Assembly (NCBI GenBank): GCA_003956705.1
Contig: QZCP01000078.1
Span: forward strand, 26,001 to 90,000
Length of the DNA stretch: 64,000 nucleotides
Source: Brevipalpus yothersi
Lineage: Eukaryota; Arthropoda; Arachnida; Trombidiformes; Tenuipalpidae
Direction: 5' to 3'
Shown: positions 1 to 11,773 of the stretch, in pieces
Numbering within the stretch: the stretch's first letter is position 1
Layout: each line of letters opens with the position of its first letter
Notes under the pieces: model-generated
Told to the model about the DNA's origin: nothing
Database searches by the model: none
Seen by the model: the letters and a program-made list of their open reading frames with translations, nothing else
Translations under genes and position numbers: made by a program

Positions 1-51
1 CCAATAGTGTGAATGGATTGAATGACTATAAAATAAAACAAAGCCTCCATT

Positions 52-246
52 CTAACGACAATCTTTGTCCAGATCCATCATTAGTCCACTTGAGCTTCCG
101 CCTCTAATTTCGTCAACGAATTCTTGAGACCTATCAAAAAAACAGTCCTCAAGTTTGACCATATTCACTTCAACTCTCGATTGAACTTCTCGATTGACTC
201 TATTTTCTCCAGCATACCAATGAACAATACCATTACTTGCTTGCAT
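52..246 (-). CDS. possible terminal exon of an unknown gene
   Basis: This is an open frame of 64 codons ending in a stop. An acceptor-like ATTAG lies just upstream of the first Met, so it could be the last exon of a minus-strand gene rather than a complete gene. The peptide is acidic at its C-terminus and has no signal peptide, membrane segment or motif I recognise. No convincing partner exon is visible between it and the AUP1-like gene at 501. It may be chance. Confidence 0.2.
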   Translation of the reverse strand: MQASNGIVHWYAGENRVNREVQSRVEVNMVKLEDCFFDRSQEFVDEIRGGSSSGLMMDLDKDCR

Positions 247-500
247 TCGGCCTAATCATTTCCAACCATGATGACTAATAACGTTTTGATTCACCTCAAC
301 AATCAACAATTCCGTTATATTGTTGAAGTTAGAGCGCAAATTGAATACACAAGACACATGCGCTTGTGTGTGAAGGATTCGGTTTGGTGAAAACAGACAC
401 ACAAGTGAAAACAATCATAAATATAATACTTACACATATATTTTCTCTTTCTGATTGGTGATGATCAGAAATATATATATGTTATAAATATATAGTAGTC

Positions 501-902
501 ATGAAAGACGGTGAAATAGATCGTATGGTTGATACTGTGAAAGAGATACTTCCACAAGTGCCCCGTAAAGTGATCGAAAATGATCTGAGAGTAACATGTG
601 ATCTCGAGGAAACGTTGACTCGTCTTGTGGATGATGTTCTTTTTTATCAGCCAGAAGCTATTCCAATACCATCACCATCATCATCACTACCCCAAAGTAA
701 ACTAGTGGCATCATCCAATATATCATCGTCAGCAAGTGATTCTTCCCGGACTAATGGTGATGTGGTTTCTTTCAATACAGCGGCAAAATGTTTCGGTAAA
801 TCGCCAAATGATCGTATGTCTTCCTTGGGTGATCGTAAGAAGGCTTTGATTGAAGCGGCTCGCAAGCGATTCATAGAGAAACATGGTCTTAACATTCAAT
901 AA
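501..902 (+). CDS. AUP1: AUP1-like CUE domain and C-terminal tail
   Basis: The 133-residue frame matches the C-terminal third of AUP1 (ancient ubiquitous protein 1), a lipid-droplet and ER protein that recruits the E2 UBE2G2 for ER-associated degradation. Residues 4-50 form a CUE domain (KEILPQVPRKVIENDL, then the LTRL helix). Residues about 55-95 are a Ser/Pro-rich linker. The end, SLGDRKKALIEAARKRF, matches the G2BR region that binds UBE2G2. The hairpin and acyltransferase-like domain that make up the first about 280 residues of AUP1 are not visible in the 500 bases upstream. Either this is a terminal exon (an AG lies just before the ATG) with the rest left of the window, or it is a stand-alone CUE-G2BR gene. 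Identity of the module is fairly sure; completeness is not. Confidence 0.7.
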   Translation: MKDGEIDRMVDTVKEILPQVPRKVIENDLRVTCDLEETLTRLVDDVLFYQPEAIPIPSPSSSLPQSKLVASSNISSSASDSSRTNGDVVSFNTAAKCFGKSPNDRMSSLGDRKKALIEAARKRFIEKHGLNIQ

Positions 903-3133
903 TTGGAATACAAATATTGATTTATAAATAAACAAAAATTGCTGGTCCCAGTTGAATTTGGGATACAGAATCTCTCCTCTTCTCTGTTAAGCTTCTCTCT
1001 TACATTGCTACATCATTGTATCGGTTACCTGTATGTGCACACTTTTTGACTGGATGTATATACATACTCATCTGTTACTATCCGGATGATCAATCATTTA
1101 CAAGCCATCAAGTATAATCATTGACGATGATGACAAGTGAACTGTCGATAAAATTGATTGCAATTGCTAGGATTTATAACATTCGCCTGTTTACAAAGTA
1201 AAGCCTGTCAGTGAGTTGAAAGTTTCCGGCAAGTTTCTCCTAGAGACATGATGAAAAAACATTAAGACCCAGAAAAATAAGCACAATTGAAGCTTTTTAT
1301 TGAAAACCATTTCTCAGCTCTCAATTCAGCTGCAAACTAATGAGTTCTCTATTAAAAAGTTAATTGCTGTTCAAATGATAGGTTCTCTCGAACATTGATC
1401 CAGTTCGTCAGCATCCTTCCTCTGTCATCATCTGTATCTATCTGTATGAAAGAGAAGGAAATCAGATATTTCATTCCAGAATATATGAATCCAGTGATTT
1501 ATATCAATTTTTTCTTACACCTACACAAACGTTACACAGAACATGGAAACAATATTGCCATAGAACTCGCGCTTGACACATTCGAGATATGCTCAAGACA
1601 GGCGAAATGCGCTTGATTGCATCAGAGAAGATGCTCGAGCCTACACTTGTGTGTATGTGTGTGTAGACATGATGTAAACAAGTGTGCGAGGTTAAAAAAA
1701 GCTTGTTAATTTTTTCGATTAAAACAAGGACATACCGGAACCGAAGTGTCCAATTGATTATGTTATTTCACGAATAATAATCATAATCGGTTTTCGGGTG
1801 AATTTCATTTATGGCTCGTTCTCAATTGTGTGTGTGTGTGTGTAGAATGAATATATTCATAATGATTTTGTGAATGATGATGATTCGATATCATAATCTG
1901 ATCATCAGAGCTACCAAAATGCTCTCCCATTTTAATCACATCATTCTTACTATGGAATCGATTAGCTGTTGATCAGCAAAATATAATTTACTATCTTTCT
2001 CTTTTCCGTTTTATCCCCGAAATATTTGAATCTACATATCGAGTTCAACATAATTTTGAGTATAGTTTATTTTTTTCCTTCGAACAATCAATCAATCAAT
2101 CATTGTTCATTCATACATAGAATCTTGATCGTTACTGTTTGATAAGTTAAATTCCATCAATCTCTCTCTCTTTCCGGTGTCTGGTCTCATGTTGTTCATC
2201 AAGTGATCCCTCTCTTTCTCTCTTCCTCTCATCTACATACATACATCATAATCCAACCAGAAGCCCTAAAGCTTATTGGTGTTCCCTGTAATACCACTAC
2301 CATACACACTCACACACATTCATACCACCCATCTGGACACACAAGATTGTGGATTTGATTAGATGGTTACATCGATGCTGTTGAATGGTGGTGTTGGAAA
2401 AATTTTTACCTCAACTTGTATGGCCATGAAGTAAGAGACGCTCTCTTGTCAGTTTGATCACGGTAACCAAGAGTGAGAGAAAGAGAGTGTGTACATGTTG
2501 GATCCACTTAAAATATACATCCAACTGTAATGGGATGGTTTCTCTCTCTATCTATCTATCTCATTCCCTTATATTCCCTCTCTCTCTCTCTCTCTCTTAA
2601 TCATCAATGTATAATCGAAAGCCGGTTGATGGATGATTCGATACGTTCGAGCTCGATCTTGGTGGTTGGCGGAAAATGAAACCCTGCCTTCTTGCCTCCT
2701 CCTCTTCGATCTCGTTTTGCTTCATCTTAAACCACATACACAATCTTAATACACACCACTTGCATTTCTTTTCTGATCTTTCTGGTATGCGTTTCTCACC
2801 CTGATCATGATTGTGTGGTTGTGTGAATGGTGATGATGATGTGGCACTCAACATTCTGTTAACGAAACAAAAAGTTACCTACTTAATGTCTAACACTTGT
2901 TATTGGTACATCTCACAGTAGTAGTAGTAGAATTTTATCAATTTTATCATCATTCATTATCAGATTTGCTTCCCCGTTATCTGTGTCTACCCAAATCGCT
3001 TTCATTCGCATCATATTTTCCCTCCATTCAACATCAATTTGAAGAAGAACAAGTTTTGTCTATTTACAACTTGGTGGAAGAAAAGTCGTAGTATTGGTCA
3101 TAAGTAGTGTGAATAATTAAAGTGAAAAGGAAG
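903..3133. other. intergenic, AUP1-like to UAP1
   Basis: No gene is seen. The stretch holds CA/TG and CT microsatellites (about 1830-1845, 2160-2180, 2575-2598) and tetranucleotide runs (ATCA about 2087-2101, CTAT about 2545-2562). Short open frames at 1395-1616 (+) and 2597-2854 (-) have low-complexity translations without family features. The last 200 bases probably hold the UAP1 promoter and 5' leader. Confidence 0.5.
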
Positions 3134-4983
3134 ATGAAGCTCGAGAACGATATGGACAAATTGAGACAACAGCTTAAGAGCTATAATCAAGAACATCTTC
3201 TACAATTTTGGAATACTCTCACAGATGATCAAAAAGTGACTCTTTACGATGATTTGAAAACAATCGATTTCGATGAAGTTTGCTCAACATTCCAGGAATC
3301 AGCTTACTCCACAAAAGAAGGCAATATAAATGATGATTTGCTCGAGCCGCTATCTGGAGCGATACATTCCGGTGTTAAATTGTGTTCAGAGGATCAATTG
3401 GAAACATATCGTACAACAGGTGAGTGGTCATTGAGCGCGAATTTTCCGTTTCATGAATCATGTGATGAGTTTGTTCATCTCAAACGATCTTTTTATTCTA
3501 GGTCTTAAAGAAATCTCAGAAAATCATGTTGCCGCTCTCTTGATGGCTGGTGGCCAAGGTACTCGACTTGGTGTCGATTATCCAAAAGGAATGTATAACG
3601 TCGGTTTACCATCAGGAAAGACTTTGTTCCAATTACAAGGAGAGAGAATCCGTCGATTGCAACAATTAGCGACCGAAAAATTTGGCAAAGAGTGTCACAT
3701 CACGTGGTACATCATGACAAGCGAGCATACGAAAGGAGCAACCGAAAAATTTTTCGATTCTCATGACTATTTTGGCCTCTCGAAAGAGAAAGTTGTAATA
3801 TTTGAACAAGGAACCTTGCCTTGCTTCACTTTCGATGGAAAAATTATCATGGACAAATGTTATCGAATCGCTCGAGCTCCTGATGGTAATGGCGGGCTAT
3901 ACAGATCCTTGAGAGACACAGGAGTATTGGATCACATGAAACACACCGGGATCAAATATGTTCATGTTTATGGAGTGGATAATATATTAGTTAAAATGGC
4001 TGATCCAACCTTTATCGGCTACTGCTTATCGAAAGGTGCTGTAGCTGGTGCCAAGGTAGTGGAAAAAGTTTCACCAAGCGAAGCAGTTGGAGTTATTTGC
4101 AAAGTTATGGGTAAATTTAAGGTTGTCGAATATAGTGAAGTGTCAAATAGAATTGCCGAACAGCGTAATGATGATGGAAGGCTTACCTTTAGTTGTGGGA
4201 GTATTTGCAATCATTTTTTCACTGTTGATTTTCTATGTGATGTCTCAGGGTGAGTTTGTTCGTTTTTAGGTCTTCCTCCAGTTGTTTTCATAGCTTATTT
4301 GTCCTTTTCTCACAGCAAAAAACTCAAGCATCATGTGGCCAAGAAGAAGATTCCTTTCGTAAATGAAAAAGGTAATCTTGAGAAGCCTGAGAAACCTAAT
4401 GGTACTAAGATGGAAAAATTCGTATTCGATGTCTTCGAATTTGCCAAGTGAGTATGATGAAAGAGATATCTGAGAGTATCTTGTAACGCCTTTTCTTATC
4501 AAATCAGATTTCACAATCTGTAATCTTGTTGCAATCGACTTTGGAATTCTTATCCTCCTTGGAATGTTTCTGTTCAATTTAGCTAATTACATTTGTGTTG
4601 CTCAATCCCGATCCTTACATAACGTTTGTAGGTTGTACACATTTAATCTGATTCGTCAATCTTCTCTCAACAGGGATTTCGTTGTGTGGGAAGTCATTCG
4701 AGAAGATGAATTCTCTCCGCTAAAAAACAGTGACTCTGCTGAGTCTGATTGCCCAAGAACTGCTCGTCAGTCCATATTCGATCTTCATCGTAAATACTTA
4801 ATTCAAGCTGGCGCAGTCATTCCAGATGATAGTTCTTTCGAGTGTGAACTTTCTCCTCTTGTGACCTATGAGGGTGAAGGGCTCGAAAAGTTTGTAAAGG
4901 GCAAGAAACTTACTTCTCCATTTGTTTTGGAAACGGGATCAACAAATCATTATACAAACGGAAAATCCAACGGAATCCATTGA
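3134..4983 (+). CDS. UAP1: UDP-N-acetylglucosamine pyrophosphorylase
   Basis: Makes UDP-GlcNAc from UTP and GlcNAc-1-phosphate in the cytosol, the last step of the hexosamine pathway. It supplies chitin synthesis, N-glycans and GPI anchors; insect loss of function (mummy) blocks cuticle formation. Exons 3134-3419, 3502-4249, 4316-4447 and 4674-4983 splice in phase to 491 residues, close to the usual 480-520. The nucleotide-binding motif LLMAGGQGTRLG is at residues about 108-119, followed by the substrate-site stretch VDYPKGMYNVGLPSGK. The conserved block KPNGTKMEKFVFD lies in exon 3 and EDEFSPLKN in exon 4. The Met at 3134 is the first ATG of the frame. Nothing is broken. Confidence 0.96.
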
Positions 4984-5672
4984 AATCTCTATCTTTATGA
5001 GATGAACTCTAGATTTATAACCAGCACTATTTTTTATCTTGAAGTTTTGAACATGAGCTATATATTTATGTCTATTCATGTACACTGGTGCAACTTGAAT
5101 CAAAGATGCTACTGATTTTTTCTCAAAAGCTGATATTTTCAGGTCCCAATTCACTCAAAACCTTCTCTCTATTGTTTTTCTGTGGCAAGAGTCTTTCTGA
5201 TCTTTACCGAGGAGAAATGCGTTTGAGCATTCATCCTTCCCATAACCAGGAGGATATTTGACCCGAGAATTCTCCAGATAAGGAGTACTTTTAGGTAATA
5301 CATAGCCAATCAGCCAGATTTGGATCTCATTCTTCGCTTCTTGCTCGTGAATGCGGTAATCCGTCGTTATTCATTCAATATAGAGAGAGTTGATTGCTGA
5401 GCCTCCCAAAGGATCAGAAGTTATATTTCCAACGAAAGGAACAATAAAATTAGCAAAAGAGAAACGAAAACTTTGATAATAATAGTCGGTAATCGGAAGC
5501 CCTTCCAACAGTATCAAAAGAGGATAAGGATCAATTCAGTATATTGATATATATATTAAATTTGAATTGCTTCTCCAATAAGAAGAGACTTAAGATGAGT
5601 TGATAGGTAGATAATTTCCCACTCTCTTCGAAAGTGGCGGAAACCAATGAGGATAAAATGTTAGCATTCATT
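4984..5672. other. intergenic between converging UAP1 and BROX
   Basis: UAP1 and BROX converge here, so the stretch should hold both 3' UTRs. No coding frame with family features is seen. Confidence 0.5.
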
Positions 5673-7458
5673 TCATTTGGGTGACTTTTTGTCTTTTTTG
5701 TCTTTTTTGTCCTTCTTGTCTTTCTTGGATGATTTTTCTTTCCCTTGAAGAGATTCCTAGAGAAGCAAAACGAATGATGAGAATTTTTAAAAAGGTAATA
5801 CAAAGAAACTCACGTCCAAAGAGAGGTTCTTCATCATATTCATTAACATTTGCTCGAAAGCGGTACACGCGAAAGGTGTCCAGTAGGAACTTAAGGCTGG
5901 CATCTTGAATTCATCTGGAGTCACTAATCCATGAGTTGCTTTGAGTTCTAATTTGGGAACTTCCAAGGGTAACTTGTGATGAAATCTGAATTGCATGAAA
6001 AAAATGAATGTTAAGAAATGCACAGAAGTGTATTAATATGCTAACTTATAAAACCTACATGAGAGTGTTTTCTCGTTCACACTTGTCCTTCAGCCGGTTA
6101 ACAGTTGCTCTGATGTGTGGAAAGAACGTAGTCTGTTCGAGTTTTGGAGCTACCCCTTGGCCCTTCATTTTGGAATATTCTTTACATAGAGGTGTCAGAA
6201 CTTCCAACTTTTTGGCTGCTTCATGGCAACATTTGACCCCCTCTCCACATTTTTCCATAGCGAGGAGATTGTCACCGTAGAAACTATAGGTCTGTGATCA
6301 GACAAAGGGAAGTTCAGATAAATCAGAATTTCTCTGGTACGTTCATTCTTTTGAGTGCTCAACTTACAAGTGCACTGTAACAGCAACATTTAATCTGTAG
6401 ATAATGCATCCATTTTCCAAATTTACTTATTTCTAATGCTTTAATTTGTATTGCGGCCTCGAGGAATTTTTGAGAGGTTTCATTAGTCAATGCGGCGATG
6501 AGTGATGATGAATGCTTGAGAGCTATGGCTCTATGAATGGTTACTGATGGAGAAAAGGTGTATATTAGCGATAATACAAGGTGATTTCTATGATATGACA
6601 CACCTTCTTGTGCCTCTGCCATACATTGACAAATGTAGGCATCTAGAACCTTTGTGTCTAGGTCAGACCCAGCTGGTTCCCGATTTTCGAGAAGTGGAAT
6701 AAAATTGGATTTCATCTCAAGAATAACACCAGATGCACGCCTCAAGTCTTTATGAATCTTTTTAAGTTGATCTTCAGTCAAGTCACTTGCTTTCATAACC
6801 AGAAGCGACGTTCTTTTCATCAGCCAGAAGGCGTATTCTTGACAAATTGATATAATTTCATAGATAACATCACTTTGGCTCCTAAGAAGAGAGATTCAAT
6901 CAGTTAGCTTTAAATTAGTTGTCAAATTGGTCTTACTGACATTAATGTGGATCCAAGCATAGAATGAGACCATTTAAATTTCATGACACCTCTTAGTTTA
7001 CTAGTATCACCACCGGTGGGATCGGCATTCTCATAGAAGCCTCGTAATAGACTTAGATACTCTGTGAATAGAGTTTCGATTGTAGTCTCATCGGAATCCA
7101 GTCCAGAAAGTCCTTCAATAAGTTTTTCACGGGTTTTACGAAGCTCACTAGAAAACCAAGAAAAGATGGAAAAAATTCATATAATGGGAAGCAAAGTGTA
7201 TTATTATTTCAACTTGATGGACAGAGGAGCACGAAATTATTGGGCGATTTTCTGAGAAGATAATTTCACTACTCTCTTCAAACGAACAGCTTCTCAAGAA
7301 AAATTTCTCATCATAATATCTGTAAGCAGAAAATAATGAATAAGATCAATAACCTACCTGCAAATTTTAACCGCTTCCGCATTAGTAGCTGCGAATTTGA
7401 GGTCAAAAGGAGCGGCTATTGTGTGTTTTAAAGGATTTCGGTGAAACCAGAATGTCAT
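5673..7458 (-). CDS. BROX: BRO1-domain protein BROX with Lys-rich tail
   Basis: BROX is a BRO1-domain ESCRT-associated protein; the human protein binds CHMP4/CHMP5 and acts at the nuclear envelope. Seven exons splice in phase to 416 residues (human 411): 7358-7458, 6941-7147, 6604-6881, 6368-6543, 6059-6291, 5814-5985 and 5673-5756. The N-terminus MTFWFHRNPLK matches the family, and AEAQE-VTIHRAIALKH and LELKATHGLV are further diagnostic blocks. The second intron needs a GTCAGT donor to stay in frame. Oddity: the last exon encodes a run of KKD repeats ending KKSPK in place of the vertebrate CAAX box, so farnesylation is not possible here. A decayed partial copy lies at 18301-19021. Confidence 0.93.
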
Positions 7459-8133
7459 AGCTGTCAATTGAATGTGAAAACAAATTTTCTCTTCTCACAA
7501 GAAAAGTTATATAAAATTCAACACAAGGAGCATACAGACTTTTTTCACTACTTCAATTTGAAAGTTGATCAACTAATTTTATCATTCAAATTATTCATCT
7601 CTTGATTCAAGAATAATTCTTGAATACATTTATTTCATGTATTTCAATTGTTCACAGTCTGAATCAATGTTTACATTGAGTAAGATACTGATCCAGGGAT
7701 CAGGATTGGTTATTCGATCAGTTTCGTCAACGATATCAACGAAGTTGGAAAAACAGTTATATCGTCCAAATGGGCTCAGTGATTGATCGATATCGATACA
7801 TCTATTTGAGAAATTTTATTCAAAATTTAAATTTACATTGATTTGCCAGAACATGTATGTCGTGTGTGTCGTTCATCGATTGGAGATTTTAGTATTTAAT
7901 AAGTCATTGGTGATGAAATTTGAAACATGAGTGCTCAAAAATCGTTCTCATCTATCCTTATCTTTATCTTTATTGAGAAAATTGAATATTTACGAATCCT
8001 GCTGTAAATTACATAATAATAATTTACGAGAAGCTAATAGTTTTCTCTCCAAAATTAAACTCAGTGTCATGTTTTGAAAGTAGTAAAATATTCAGCGTCC
8101 ATTCATCTGATTCATTGAAACTGAAAATGACTG
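7459..8133. other. BROX upstream region, duplicated
   Basis: This is the 5' flank of BROX. It is copied with clear similarity at about 19022-19340, including the block around GTTATATCGTCC, showing that the duplication took in the BROX promoter. No open frame with family features is seen. Confidence 0.6.
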
Positions 8134-8940
8134 CTAATTTCCTGGGTAACCTACAGCAATCTCTGAGATTTTTAGTGACAAGATCTGGCCAGCAACTTCG
8201 AAATTCAAGTCTGGAATTTGTGAGATATCAGACTCCGTGATGTAAACTGCTTGGTTTTCTAGAAAATAAATTCTATTCACCACTTTTGCAAAATCCAATG
8301 CTCTAGCTTTAGGCATCATAAGCCCTGACTGAGGATCTAGATTCGCTTTACAGCCAATTGAGCTGCAAAACTTATTCTCTTCAATACTAATCTCATCAAA
8401 TAAGAATTATTACTTATTTGGACCTGATAAGGGAACTGATACAATTGGATTCTCTAGCAAATGCTCAGAGGAAATTCCAAAAGTCAAATCTGCAGTGAAA
8501 TCATATACGGCTGGTATACATGTAAATCTGTAACCTTTCGTAGGGCTGTAGTGTAGAGAAAATTTAGGAGCTTGTCCAGATTTTAGTGGACGTTCAGTGA
8601 TAGTTTCCATTTTGGGAGATGAACTTTAACCGGATGCCTATCTTAGATAACCAGTGAAAAACTTGTTCTGATGTATTATAAGTTGAACTTTTTTGACTTT
8701 TATACTTTGTAGAGTTAGGACAAAGCTCGAAGCTGTCATTACATTTGTCCGAAACAATCCATAAATGAGAATTTATAATATCAAAGGCAACATTAAAAAT
8801 CTGAGGAGTTCCTATGGACTGGACTGGAATATTCACCCACAAGGAGCTGAATCTTAGCTGAAGAAAAGTTTAGGAAGAATCAAAGCACTCGCTAGCAAAG
8901 CGAAGTTCAAAATTGATATGAACCGTATCATCATGTACAT
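8134..8940 (-). pseudogene. pepsin-family (A1) aspartic protease pseudogene
   Basis: Three reading-frame blocks in gene order resemble an A1 protease. First comes a signal-peptide-like start at 8940 (MYMMIRFISILNFALLASA), which runs into a stop. Next is 8594-8850 with SIGTPQIFNVAFD. Then come 8410-8610 (PKFSLHY, LTFG, VPLSG) and 8134-8370 (SIGC, then IPDLNFEVAG). The first catalytic motif, normally DTGSS, reads DIINS; the second, normally DTGTS, reads LDPQSG. About 60 residues between the flap and the first block are missing, and the middle blocks are in different frames. I call it a dead gene. An inactive but expressed paralogue would need unusual splicing. Confidence 0.6.
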
Positions 8941-9853
8941 CAAAGTGAGAGTTTGAACAGAAACTGAAGCAATTATGATGAGAATTTGTCGAGTTTTTAT
9001 ACACAGAACGAAATCATGTCTCTGATTTTTCTTTGATTTTCAGATTCGCCGAAATGATCGAATGAACGAGATTTGTCCTTTAAGTTGTCTTAAATCGAAC
9101 TCACTGAGTACTCCAAGGAAACTCTGAATAGATAAATGTAGATAATTCATTTATTAGATCAGAATAGAGGAATTATCTGTATTTTGGAGATTGATTTGAT
9201 CGGTAACTGTTCTTTCTTTAGCGGGAACTGCTATCATCATTTAATCAGTAGATTTTCCATGACACAAAAGAGTTAAACCCAAAGATGTCGATTATTGTTG
9301 CTCCCATTGTTATTGATACCGAATGTGCCCGTGAAATTAACTTATTCTCCAATGATGAAAACCTTCAAGATGAAGATTTTATCTACAGTTTTTCAGTCTC
9401 GATTTCGAACTGAAAATCAATCGATCTCATCGGTAGTATTCCAATTATTCAAGATTTGAGCTTCTAATGTGCTCAGTTTCAGGCAATGTTCAAAATGAGG
9501 AAAGCACTGATCAAAAATGATATACATGGTATTTAAGAGTTTTTTCAATGCAATTGACAAACGGTTGTATTAAACTCAAGAGAGTTTATATATTTGATAG
9601 TCTGAAGGCTCATGAATTTTAAATTTCGAAAAATTTCAACTTCATTCATTTCATATGATTGATTAGTAGTTATTTTAATCATTCGGTGCACCCAGATTAA
9701 GAATGGAGGCATAAAAATTCTTCTGGAAGACTGGAAAATTATCATCAGAAAGTATTGGCAAGGACTTTCAAGTTATTCGGTTGTTTTTCGGACTCAACAT
9801 CATTGAGCTACACAATTTCCTCAGTGGGTGGCTTGTCAGATGAGTGTTCAAGA
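8941..9853. other. intergenic, no gene seen
   Basis: AT-rich DNA between the aspartic-protease relic and the 3' end of SP1. I see no coding frame with family features and no repeat that recurs in the window. Confidence 0.5.
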
Positions 9854-11120
9854 TCAATAATTCTGACAGAAATCTCTGGGAACATCCTTCCTTTGGATTT
9901 CTCTACGCATACTAACCAGCTTGGTGTATGTTCCTGTTTTTATTATTGTCAAAAAATGATTAAGAATCAAAAGTGAATTAAGCAAGAGAAAAAAATTACT
10001 GGTATACCAGAATGGTTAGGGCAATCAGCTCCTCGAGCAACAACGCCAGCAAGATACCTAAAAGCAAGAGAATTTATCAGGTAAAGAGAGTGGCCTGAGC
10101 ATAAATATAATCATCTAAAATGAATGATATCTCTTACCATCGGTTATCCAATGAATTGTGATACATCAGAGGTCCACCACTATCACCGGAACATGCATCA
10201 GCATAAGTTCGGAAATTATACGCACAAATCTCACGACTAGGATCAACGTAAGAAGTGAATTGTCCACCATGTGCAGCGTAAATCTGCTCACATATTTCCT
10301 CTAATAGATTAATGAATAGTGGTCAATCATTCGAATAGATCCAATTAATCGATAACCTACGCGAAACATAGGACACAGTAGCTTCCATAGGTGTATCAGA
10401 AGAGGCCAGATAAGATTGTCCTGAATTTTCATCTTGCCATATTTCTGAAATACCCCAACCAACGACTGTAAGATCTCTGTCTCGAATAGAATAATCGGTA
10501 TCGAATGCTGGGACACAGATTGGTGAAACTGTTCGAGTAAATTCGACTGATTTTTTGAGGACCAGAAGTGCAATATCATAGCCATGGCTGCTCAAATAAT
10601 TCTCGTTGACTCTATAATGAGATACCTTCACTGGTGTAATAGTTCCATCTTCAGTATCAGTGACTGAATGAGCTCCCAAAAATACTTTAATGTTTTTGGT
10701 AGAAACTTGTCGATTATTTTTATCGTAAAGACAATGAGCTGCTGTTAAGATTCGCTTGGAATCGATTAAACTTCCAGCACACAACATTGATTCGCCATCT
10801 TTGTAAATGCTAAACGGATTAAAAGATTAAAAGATACTCTTCCATTAGAGAAAGATCTCTTGGGGAAATAATAAATATTTCACCTGATGAGAGTCAGCCA
10901 TGGATATTTTCGATGAGGCACGTCCGTTCCATAAAACACTCTTGAATAAGAATTCTCAAGACCACAATCTAAAGATAGAAGAAATTCATTTGATTTGAGT
11001 CCTTCTTTTTAACCATATGAGGGAATCATTTTGAAGGAAGAGAAATGACTTACATCGATTGCAATCGGTTTGGACCAAAATGATTGGCAAACAAAAAACG
11101 AGAAACAATAGTACAATCAT
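9854..11120 (-). CDS. secreted S1 serine protease SP1
   Basis: First gene of the array and its most divergent intact member. Exons: 11054-11120 (signal peptide MIVLLFLVFCLPIILVQ), about 10894-10972 (CGLENSYSRVFYG), about 10362-10811, about 10139-10310, about 10005-10058 and 9854-9934. All three catalytic residues are present: TAAHC, GYDIALL and GDSGGP. Asp at 189 (ADACSGDS) predicts cleavage after Arg or Lys. The activation site would be SR|VFYG instead of the common R|IVGG. The C-terminal exon is split by an extra intron that uses a GTATAC donor and removes the Ile-Pro found in the other members. Position 215 is Arg (VVARGADC). No TGACGT element is seen upstream, unlike the rest of the array. 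Confidence 0.85.
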
Positions 11121-11773
11121 ACTGCCACGAGTCACATATAATTTGTGAAGAGGAAGTTACCAAAATGATTTCTGGCTATCACTATGCAAATCGATCACTT
11201 TCTTACGATATTTATATTATCTCGTCCAGAGACATTCGTCTCAAGGATCGAGCAGACTCACACACAAATCATATTATTTTATGATCATTTCAAAACTTGC
11301 AGCATTCAGTCTGTGAAAATATTGTTACTAAGCAGATTGAATATGATTCATGTTCATCACCTGGAGTTATCAGTCACAACCTTTCAGCTATTGTTCCTCT
11401 TTTTGAGCTCCTGCTTTTGAATCTCTTGAAATTTTGCATCTGAAATTTGACCCAGAACTGGAGATGAATTCAAGTTTGTTAACCGTACTAATCTCTGGAT
11501 CTGTTCTCAATTAGAATTAGGAGAAATCAAAAATGGACAAAAACTTTTCCAGCTAGCTGTCATTGATTCTAGAGGTCACAGGTCACTCATCTATTCACGT
11601 TTTACAGTAAATTTATTAATTTAATGATACTCACAACAGTGGACTGAGAAGCAAGGAATTTTTACGGTTACAAGTGCTCATGAAGCATCAACAATTTTCA
11701 ACTGTACCTCATCTAAAGAATGAGAAACCAATAAATTCTCATACAGAATGGGTACTTGCATTATTCAAAATCT
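11121..11773. other. SP1 upstream and SP2 downstream DNA
   Basis: Holds the SP1 promoter side and the SP2 3' flank. Open frames at 11084-11420 (+) have no family features. Confidence 0.5.

Noticed and set aside
11084..11420. Plus-strand frames opposite SP1 exon 1 and its upstream DNA
   Set aside because: They overlap a well-supported signal-peptide exon on the other strand and have no recognisable features.
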